In this document: positions 57,958 to 64,000 of the stretch, in pieces
Position numbering within the stretch: position 1 is the first letter of the stretch
Layout: every line of letters starts with the position of its first letter
Assembly: GCA_023954015.1 (NCBI GenBank)
Contig: JAMLIS010000002.1
Coordinates: 248,001-312,000 of the forward strand
Direction of reading: 5' to 3'
Length of the DNA stretch: 64,000 nucleotides
Source of the DNA: Burkholderiaceae bacterium
GTDB lineage: Bacteria; Pseudomonadota; Gammaproteobacteria; Burkholderiales; Burkholderiaceae_E
Notes under the pieces: generated by a model
Database searches by the model: none
What the model saw: only the letters and a program-made list of their open reading frames with translations
What the model was told of the DNA's origin: nothing
Program-made: the position numbers and the translations under genes

Positions 57958-59079
57958 CTACAGGTGCCGGAACAAGCCGAGCTGCGCCGGCTCCGGATTG
58001 CGCCGGAACAGGTCGGTGCGCAGCGCGACGCGATGATCGTCGTAGCCGAGACGACGCAGTGCCATCTCGAAGCGCAGCCGGACCAGTTCGGCCCATGCGC
58101 CCTCGCCGCTCAATCGGGTCAGCACGCGACTGCGCGCCGCCGAAGCGCTCTTCGGCTGCAGCTCGCGCAACCTGCCGAGCACCCGCGCGGCGCGCTGCGG
58201 ATAGTGCTCGGCAAGCCATTCGACGAATACCTGGCGCAGCTCGTGCGGCAGGCGCAGCATCGCGTAGAACGCGTGCCGCGCGCCCGCCTCGCGCGCGGCG
58301 GCCAGGACGCGCTCGATCTCGGGCTCGTTCAGGAAAGGCGCGATCGGCGCGATGGAGACGCCGACCGGAATTCCCGCCTCGTGCAACCGGCGCATCGTCT
58401 GCAGCCGGCGCCACGGCGCTGCGGCGCGCGGCTCCCAGCGTCGTGCGAGGTCGGGATCGAGCGTGGTGAGCGTGAGCGAGACGCCGACCAGGCCGTCGCG
58501 CGCCATCGGGGCGAGCAGGTCGATGTCGCGCTCGACGAGCGACGACTTCGTCAGCACCGTGAACGGATGCCGGTGTGCCTGCAGCACCTCGAGGATGCCG
58601 CGCGTCAGGCGCCAGCGGCGCTCGACCGGCTGATACGCGTCGGTGGCCGTGCCGATGGCGATCGGCGCACAGCGATAGGCCGGGGCCGAGAGCTCGGCGC
58701 GCAGCCGCTCGACCGCGTTGACCTTGACGAAGATTCGCGACTCGAAATCCAGCCCCGGCGACAAACCGACGTAGCCGTGATTCGGCCGCGCGTAGCAGTA
58801 GATGCAGCCGTGCTCGCAACCGCGATAGGGATTGATCGACCGATCGAAGGGGACGTCGGGCGAATCGTTCGAGGTGATCAGCGAGCGAGCGTGCTCCTCG
58901 AACACTTCGGTGCGCAGCGTGGTTTCGTCCGCCGTGACGTCGTCGCCGCCGTTCGCCGCGGCGCCGTACCAGCCGTCGTCGACGGCCTCGCGGCGAAGCG
59001 CGAAGCGGTTCTGCGGATTGGAGACCGCACCGCGGCCGTGCGGCAGCGGGTTGCGCGGCGCTGGCGAACCGGAGCGCAT
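57958..59079 (-). CDS. PA0069-family radical SAM protein
   Basis: The 373-residue protein has the radical SAM cluster motif in RGCEHGCIYCYARPNHGY (Cys88, Cys92, Cys95), then APIAIGTATDAYQP and the barrel segment GVSLTLTTLDPDLARRWEPRAAAPWRRL. It resembles spore photoproduct lyase-like proteins of the PA0069 family, whose substrate is unknown. A perfect LexA-type box overlaps its promoter, pointing to a DNA-damage role. The start ATG 59079 is followed by a short variable N-terminus. Confidence 0.88.
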   Translation of the reverse strand: MRSGSPAPRNPLPHGRGAVSNPQNRFALRREAVDDGWYGAAANGGDDVTADETTLRTEVFEEHARSLITSNDSPDVPFDRSINPYRGCEHGCIYCYARPNHGYVGLSPGLDFESRIFVKVNAVERLRAELSAPAYRCAPIAIGTATDAYQPVERRWRLTRGILEVLQAHRHPFTVLTKSSLVERDIDLLAPMARDGLVGVSLTLTTLDPDLARRWEPRAAAPWRRLQTMRRLHEAGIPVGVSIAPIAPFLNEPEIERVLAAAREAGARHAFYAMLRLPHELRQVFVEWLAEHYPQRAARVLGRLRELQPKSASAARSRVLTRLSGEGAWAELVRLRFEMALRRLGYDDHRVALRTDLFRRNPEPAQLGLFRHL

Positions 59080-59094
59080 CGCAGGCTCCCGACA

Positions 59095-59114
59095 TACTGT
59101 ACGAAACAACAGTA
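59095..59114 (-). promoter_or_regulatory. LexA (SOS) box upstream of the radical SAM gene
   Basis: TACTGT (59095-59100), 8 spacer bases and ACAGTA (59109-59114) reproduce the CTGT-N8-ACAG consensus with additional matching flanks. On the gene strand an extended -10 (TGTGTATACT) overlaps the box, 16-40 bases before the ATG, so LexA would block polymerase. Confidence 0.8.
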
Positions 59115-59141
59115 TACACAGGATCCTGCGGAGACGAAAGC

Positions 59142-60950
59142 TCAGAACGCGGCTTCGGGCACCGCCAGCACGCCTTTCGCGCCTACGACGATCGTCTCGG
59201 CAAGGCCCGGCGCCTGCACGAGGATGTGATCGGCGTAGAAACGCGCGGTGGCGATCTTCGCATCGAGGAAACGCGCGTCGCCCACGCCCGCCTTGCGCAT
59301 GGCGTCGGCCTTCGACGCCGCGCGCGCCATCTGCCAACCGCACAGCACGTTGCCGGCCAGCTGGAGATACGGAACGCTGCCGGCGAACACGGCCCGCACG
59401 TCGCTGCCGAAGGCGTCGACGACGTAGTCGACCGCGCGCGCGAGCGCCTCGCGGCCGGCGCGCAGCCGCGCTGCGATCGCGACGAGGTCGTCGCCGCCGC
59501 GCTCGGCGAGCGCCTGCTCGGTTTCCGCGACCTGCCCGAGCAGTTGCCGGGCGACGGCGCCGCGATCGCGGACCGTCTTGCGGCCGACGAAGTCGTTCGC
59601 CTGGATGGCGGTGGTGCCCTCGTAGATCGTCAGGATGCGCGCGTCGCGGTAGTACTGCGCCGCCCCCGTCTCCTCGATGAAGCCCATGCCGCCGTGAACC
59701 TGCACGCCGAGCGAGGCAACCTCGATCGACATCTCGGTGGACCATCCCTTGACAATCGGCACCAGGTATTCGTAGAGCCGCCGATGGTGCTCGCGCGTGG
59801 CCTCGTCGGCGCCGTGCTGCGCCCAGTCGGAGTGCGCGGCCGCCACGTACGCAAGCGAGCGCGCACCCTCGGTGCACGCACGCATCGTCATCAGCATGCG
59901 CCGCACGTCGGGATGGTGGATGATCGCGACGGGCCCGGGCGAACCCGCGACGTCGCGGCTCTGCACGCGCTCCTTCGCGTAGGCAACCGCGTGCTGGTAC
60001 GCGCGCTCGGCCACCGCGATGCCCTGGATGCCCACGGCGAAGCGCGCCGCGTTCATCATCACGAACATGTACTCGAGTCCGCGGTTCTCCTCGCCGATCC
60101 GGTAGCCGATCGCCCCGGCGCCCACCTCGCCCTTGTCGTCGCCGTAGACGAGCACCGCAGTGGGGCTCGCCGCGATGCCCAGCTTGTGCTCGATCGACGT
60201 GCACCAGACGTCGTTGCGCTTCCCGTTGCCGCCCTCCTCGTCGACCACGTACTTCGGCACGACGAAGAGCGAGATCCCCTTGATGCCCTCGGGCGCCTCG
60301 GGCGTGCGCGCGAGCACGAGATGGACGATGTTCGTCGCCATGTCGTGCTCGCCGTAGGTGATGAAGATCTTCTGGCCGAAGATGCGGTAGCTGCCGTCGG
60401 GTTGCGGCACCGCCTTCGTGCGCACGAGCGCGAGGTCGGAACCCGCCTGCGGCTCGGTGAGGTTCATCGTTCCGGTCCAGTCGCCGGAGATGAGGTTCGG
60501 CACGTACAACTGCTGCTGCGCCGGCGAGCCGGCGGTGAGCAGCGCCTCGATCGCCCCGTCGGTGAGAAGCGGGCACAACGCGAACGACAGGTTCGCCGAG
60601 TTCAGCATCTCGATGCACGGTGTCGCGACGAGCTTGGGCAGCCCCTGCCCGCCGAAGCGCTCGGGATGCTGCACGCCCTGCCAGCCGCCCTCGACGAAAG
60701 CGCGGAAGGCCTCGGCGAAACCGGGCGAGGTCGTCACCTCGCCGTTCTCGAGCGTGGCCGGTTGCAGGTCGCCGCTGCGGTTCAACGGGGCGACGACGCC
60801 CTCGTTGAACTTCGCACACTCCTCGAGCACCGCGCGCGCGGTGTCGTAGCCTGCTTCGGCGAAGTCGGGCAGCGCGGCGAGTTCGTCGATGCCGGCGAGC
60901 TGCCGGAGGACGAAGAGCATGTCTTCGAGCGGGGCGCGATATGTCGCCAT
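59142..60950 (-). CDS. Acyl-CoA dehydrogenase, large (about 600 aa) type
   Basis: The 602-residue protein has an N-terminal extension typical of the ACAD family with an extra C-terminal domain (MATYRAPLEDMLFVLRQLAG). The catalytic core follows: TGTMNLTEPQAGSDLALVRTKA, IFITYGEHDMATNIVHLVLARTP and ARILTIYEGTTAIQANDFVGRK, where Glu is the likely base. It oxidises medium to long or branched acyl-CoAs and passes electrons to ETF, encoded just upstream. It is probably co-transcribed with etfBA. Confidence 0.93.
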   Translation of the reverse strand: MATYRAPLEDMLFVLRQLAGIDELAALPDFAEAGYDTARAVLEECAKFNEGVVAPLNRSGDLQPATLENGEVTTSPGFAEAFRAFVEGGWQGVQHPERFGGQGLPKLVATPCIEMLNSANLSFALCPLLTDGAIEALLTAGSPAQQQLYVPNLISGDWTGTMNLTEPQAGSDLALVRTKAVPQPDGSYRIFGQKIFITYGEHDMATNIVHLVLARTPEAPEGIKGISLFVVPKYVVDEEGGNGKRNDVWCTSIEHKLGIAASPTAVLVYGDDKGEVGAGAIGYRIGEENRGLEYMFVMMNAARFAVGIQGIAVAERAYQHAVAYAKERVQSRDVAGSPGPVAIIHHPDVRRMLMTMRACTEGARSLAYVAAAHSDWAQHGADEATREHHRRLYEYLVPIVKGWSTEMSIEVASLGVQVHGGMGFIEETGAAQYYRDARILTIYEGTTAIQANDFVGRKTVRDRGAVARQLLGQVAETEQALAERGGDDLVAIAARLRAGREALARAVDYVVDAFGSDVRAVFAGSVPYLQLAGNVLCGWQMARAASKADAMRKAGVGDARFLDAKIATARFYADHILVQAPGLAETIVVGAKGVLAVPEAAF

Positions 60951-61005
60951 GGCGGCTCCTCGCGCGCGGCGCGCGAACGGCACCCGCGCGCAATGCGGGT
61001 TCGAA

Positions 61006-61956
61006 TCAGCCGAGTTTCTCGACCAGCTCCGGCACGATCGTGAACAGGTCGCCGACGATGCCGTAGTCGGCCACGCCGAAGATCGGCGCTTCCTCGTCCT
61101 TGTTGATCGCAACGATGACCTTGCTGTCCTTCATGCCGGCCAGGTGCTGGATCGCGCCCGAGATGCCGATCGCGACGTACAACTGGGGCGCGACGATCTT
61201 GCCCGTCTGTCCCACCTGCCAGTCGTTCGGTGCGTAACCGGCGTCGACCGCGGCGCGCGAGGCGCCCAGCGCCGCACCGAGCCGGTCGGCCAGCGGCTCG
61301 AGCATCTTGAAGTTCTCGGCGCTGCCCATGCCGCGCCCGCCGGAGACGACGACACGCGCCGCAGTGAGCTCGGGCCGGTCGCTCCGGGCGATCTCGCTGC
61401 CGACGTAGCTCGACTTGCCCGAGTCGGCCACCGCCGCCACCGGATCGACCGGCGCGAGCTTGCCGCCGGTCTCGACCGCATCGAAGCCGGTGGTGCGCAC
61501 CGTGATCACCTTGACGGGGTCGGCGCTCTGCACGGTGGCGATGGCGTTGCCCGCGTAGATCGGTCGCGTGAAGGTGTCGGCGGATTCGACGCCGATGATG
61601 TCGGACACCTGCGCGACGTCGAGCTTCGCGGCCACGCGCGGCAGCACGTTCTTGCCGAAGGCGGTGGCGGGCGCCAGGATGTGGCTGTAGCCGTCGGCTG
61701 CCGTGTCGCCTGCTGCAACGGCGAGCACCTGCGCAGCGACGTTCTCGGCGAGCTGGTTCTCCAGTTGCGGCGCGTCGGCGAGCAGCACCTTCGCCACGCC
61801 GGCGGCCTGTGCGGCGGCCTGCGCGGCATTCTCGCAAGCGCTGCCGGCGACCAGCACGACGATGTCGCCGCCGATCCGCGCTGCCGCGGCGATCGTGTTG
61901 AGCGTGCTGGGCTTGAGCGACGCGTTGTCGTGTTCGGCCAGGACGAGGACTGCCAT
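61006..61956 (-). CDS. etfA: Electron transfer flavoprotein alpha subunit
   Basis: The 316-residue protein starts [25 protein letters not shown] and has the C-terminal FAD domain [68 protein letters not shown]. It carries electrons from acyl-CoA dehydrogenases to the quinone pool. It begins 14 bp after etfB. It could serve both the adjacent dehydrogenase and the AliB-like enzyme at 12.5 kb. Confidence 0.97.
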   Translation of the reverse strand: MAVLVLAEHDNASLKPSTLNTIAAAARIGGDIVVLVAGSACENAAQAAAQAAGVAKVLLADAPQLENQLAENVAAQVLAVAAGDTAADGYSHILAPATAFGKNVLPRVAAKLDVAQVSDIIGVESADTFTRPIYAGNAIATVQSADPVKVITVRTTGFDAVETGGKLAPVDPVAAVADSGKSSYVGSEIARSDRPELTAARVVVSGGRGMGSAENFKMLEPLADRLGAALGASRAAVDAGYAPNDWQVGQTGKIVAPQLYVAIGISGAIQHLAGMKDSKVIVAINKDEEAPIFGVADYGIVGDLFTIVPELVEKLG

Positions 61957-61970
61957 TTCGTCGTTCCCCT

Positions 61971-62720
61971 TCAGATCACTTTGGCTTCGTTCTTCAGCTT
62001 CGCCACGAGCGTGGCGACGTCGGGCACCTTCACGCCGGCGCTGCGCGCGGGCGGCTCGCTCACTTTCAGCGTCTTCAGCCGCGGCGCCGGATCGACGCCG
62101 AGATCCCCCGGCTCGACGACGTCGAGCGTCTTCTTCTTCGCCTTCATGATGTTCGGCAGCGTGACGTAGCGCGGCTCGTTCAGGCGCAGGTCGGTGGTGA
62201 CGACCGCCGGCAGCGTGATCGAGATCGTTTCCAGCCCGCCGTCGATCTCGCGCGTGACGCTGGCCTTGCCGTCGGCGACCTCGACCTTCGACGCGAAAGT
62301 GGCCTGCGGCAGGTCGGCGAGCGCGGCGAGCATCTGCCCGGTCTGGTTCGCGTCGTCGTCGATCGCCTGCTTGCCGAGAATGACCAGCTGCGGCTGCTCG
62401 CGATCGACCAGCGCCTTCAGGATCTTGGCGACCGCCAGCGGCTGCAGCTCGACGTCGGTCCGCACGAGAATCGCACGATCGGCGCCGATCGCCATCGCCG
62501 TGCGCAGCGTTTCCTGGCACTGCTGCGGCCCGCAGGAAACGGCGACGATCTCGGAGGCGACTCCCTTTTCCTTCAGGCGCACGGCCTCCTCGACGGCGAT
62601 TTCGTCGAAGGGGTTCATCGACATCTTGACGTTGGCGATGTCGACACCGCTCTGGTCGCTCTTGACGCGGACCTTCACGTTGTAGTCGACCACGCGCTTG
62701 ACGGAGACGAGAATTTTCAT
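61971..62720 (-). CDS. etfB: Electron transfer flavoprotein beta subunit
   Basis: The 249-residue protein begins [20 protein letters not shown] and has the AMP-binding and recognition-loop regions [26 protein letters not shown] and [31 protein letters not shown]. The final ETF-beta signature [24 protein letters not shown] is complete. It forms the heterodimer with EtfA. Confidence 0.97.
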   Translation of the reverse strand: MKILVSVKRVVDYNVKVRVKSDQSGVDIANVKMSMNPFDEIAVEEAVRLKEKGVASEIVAVSCGPQQCQETLRTAMAIGADRAILVRTDVELQPLAVAKILKALVDREQPQLVILGKQAIDDDANQTGQMLAALADLPQATFASKVEVADGKASVTREIDGGLETISITLPAVVTTDLRLNEPRYVTLPNIMKAKKKTLDVVEPGDLGVDPAPRLKTLKVSEPPARSAGVKVPDVATLVAKLKNEAKVI

Positions 62721-62779
62721 CAGGGGGTCACCAATGGAGGAATCGGCGGGGGAACCGCGATTATAGGGAGTCGGGCGCG

Positions 62780-62827
62780 CGGCTCGTCCGGCGTCCGGCG
62801 TCCGGCGTGCGGCCTCCGGACGAGCCG
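62780..62827. repeat. Inverted repeat with internal tandem repeats between two operons
   Basis: CGGCTCGTCCGG (62780-62791) and CCGGACGAGCCG (62816-62827) form a perfect 12-bp stem. The 24-base loop contains further copies of GCGTCCG, and GGCGAGCC repeats follow the right arm. It lies in the 193-bp gap between the enoyl-CoA hydratase gene and etfB, where it could end hydratase transcription. Confidence 0.55.
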
Positions 62828-62913
62828 GCGAGCCGGCGAGCCGCGACAGGGCCGTGCCGCCCTGCGGGCGACGCCAGTGCTGCCGTCCTTCGGCCCGGCA
62901 GCGGGCGCCGCTT

Positions 62914-63717
62914 TCAGTGCCAGTCCGGCTTGCGCTTCTCGATGAACGCCTGCACGCCCTCGAGTGCCGACGGCTCCATCATGTTGCACGCCATCGTCTG
63001 TCCGGCGAGCTGGTAGGCGCCCTCGACCCCCATCTCGAGCTGTCGATAGAACAGATCCTTGCCCAGTGCGATCGCCTCGGGCGGCTTGGCGGCGATCGGC
63101 TTCACCAGCGCGTCGATCGCGGAATCCAGTTCCGCGGCGGGAACGACGCGGTTGACGAGTCCGCGAGCGAGGGCGGTCTGCGCGTCGATGAACTCGCCCG
63201 TGACGAGCATCTCGAAGGCGGCCTTGCGCGGCACGTTGCGCGACAGCGCCACCGACGGCGTCGAGCAGAAGAGCCCGAGATTGACGCCCGACACGGCGAA
63301 GCGCGCCGTGTCCACGGCCACCGCGAGGTCGCAGGCGGCGACCAGCTGGCAGCCTGCCGCCGTGGCGATGCCCTGCACGCGCGCGATCACCGGCTGCGGC
63401 ATGCGCTGGATCGACGTCATCAGCCGCGAACACTGCGCGAACAGCGTCCGGTAATAATCGTGCGAAGGTTCCGCGCGCATCTCGCGCAGGTCGTGGCCGG
63501 CGCAGAAGGCCTTGCCGGCGGCGCCGAGAACGACGACGCGCACCGAACGATCGGCGGCGATCGCATCGAGCTCGCGCTGCAGCGCTGCCATCAGCGCCTC
63601 GGAAAGCGCATTGAACTGCGCGGGGCGATTCAGCGTGACGCGGGCCACCGACCCGTCGCGCTCGACGGCGACGAGGGCTTCGCCCTCGCCGCCGGTGTTC
63701 TGCGGTTGTGCGGACAT
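62914..63717 (-). CDS. Enoyl-CoA hydratase
   Basis: The 267-residue crotonase-fold protein has the oxyanion-hole segments [23 protein letters not shown] and [18 protein letters not shown]. The position usually held by the second catalytic Glu lies in [21 protein letters not shown], where it is not a clear Glu. That pattern is known in ECHDC3-like hydratase homologues, so true hydratase activity is not certain. Its final EKRKPDWH is family-typical. Transcription is toward etfB. Confidence 0.85.
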   Translation of the reverse strand: MSAQPQNTGGEGEALVAVERDGSVARVTLNRPAQFNALSEALMAALQRELDAIAADRSVRVVVLGAAGKAFCAGHDLREMRAEPSHDYYRTLFAQCSRLMTSIQRMPQPVIARVQGIATAAGCQLVAACDLAVAVDTARFAVSGVNLGLFCSTPSVALSRNVPRKAAFEMLVTGEFIDAQTALARGLVNRVVPAAELDSAIDALVKPIAAKPPEAIALGKDLFYRQLEMGVEGAYQLAGQTMACNMMEPSALEGVQAFIEKRKPDWH

Positions 63718-63889
63718 GGATCCTCCGGGGAGAGTGCGGCGACGGCGCGTCGCGCGCCGCCGATGCCGGCCGAAGAGCCGATTATCGGCGCGCCGGCCCG
63801 ATCGGCCAAACCCGAGAACAGCGACACACGACGCCGGCATCGCATCCCGTACACTCGACGGCGCTCTCCCCGAACCCCTGACATCTTCC

Positions 63890-64000
63890 ATGCTGGAGCG
63901 GATCCAGGCAGTTGCCGCGCAGGTCGGCGAAGTCGTCGTCGGCAAGCAGCCGCAGATCCGGCTCGCGCTCGCCTGCCTGCTCGCGCGCGGGCATCTGCTG
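63890..64000 (+). CDS. MoxR-family AAA ATPase (partial, N-terminus only)
   Basis: Only 37 codons from ATG 63890 lie in the window. They read MLERIQAVAAQVGEVVVGKQ and continue with IRLALACLLARGHLL, the usual opening of MoxR ATPases just before the Walker A loop. MoxR proteins act as chaperones that help insert metal cofactors or assemble complexes, often with VWA-domain partners. The partner genes would lie beyond the right edge. Confidence 0.75.
   Translation, partial: MLERIQAVAAQVGEVVVGKQPQIRLALACLLARGHLL

Overview
The window is GC-rich, densely packed bacterial chromosome and most resembles a betaproteobacterium of the order Burkholderiales. The evidence is a Bug-type tripartite-tricarboxylate receptor at the left edge and betaproteobacterial housekeeping gene orders: glmM-folP-ftsH-rlmE, greA-carB-carA, ffs-dnaX-ybaB-recR, trxA-rho-rpmE2 and rpsP-rimM-trmD-rplS. 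This taxonomic call rests on gene content and family resemblance only.

The left part (1-30 kb) is accessory. After a partial Bug receptor and a VapBC toxin-antitoxin pair, a 50-bp copy of the 3' half of tRNA-His lies at 1749-1798. The complete tRNA-His gene sits 28 kb away at 29986-30061, in the same orientation. This is the layout left by integration into a tRNA 3' end, so 1.8-30.0 kb may be a genomic island, although no integrase is visible.

Two catabolic blocks lie between the repeats. Block 1 (2.4-17 kb) has a branched-chain-type ABC importer, a CaiB/BaiF enzyme, two cyclohexanecarboxylate-CoA-ligase-like enzymes, a protein very close to BadI (ring-opening 2-ketocyclohexanecarboxyl-CoA hydrolase), an MDR oxidoreductase, a PaaI-type thioesterase, an AliB-like acyl-CoA dehydrogenase, an SDR dehydrogenase and a TetR regulator. 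Five copies of an AATGA-N4-TCATT-type palindrome, one in front of each transcription unit including tetR, suggest one TetR regulon for alicyclic-acid import and breakdown. An IS3-family element (17110-18314) and a truncated IS630-type transposase separate it from Block 2.

Block 2 (18.7-29.6 kb) holds an APH-fold kinase, an enolase paralogue with two altered active-site positions, a D-2-hydroxyacid dehydrogenase, a GntR/FCD regulator, a TRAP transporter, an FAD oxidoreductase, an enoyl-CoA hydratase homologue and a family-I CoA-transferase. Matching TGATAYATCA operators lie before gntR and before the TRAP operon. The kinase plus altered enolase looks like part of an undescribed phospho-acid pathway.

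The right part (30-64 kb) is mostly core: tRNA-Pro/Arg/His, cell-wall and folate synthesis, FtsH, ribosome maturation, GreA, carbamoyl-phosphate synthase, clamp loader and RecR, 4.5S RNA, thioredoxin, Rho, L31, Orn, an M48 protease, PhhB, RsgA, a CobD/CbiB-like protein, a CoA-type Nudix enzyme, the rpsP operon, an SOS-box-bearing radical SAM gene, an acyl-CoA dehydrogenase, EtfAB, an enoyl-CoA hydratase and the start of a MoxR ATPase. A second VapBC pair with its own palindromic operator sits inside this core at 41.7-42.4 kb.
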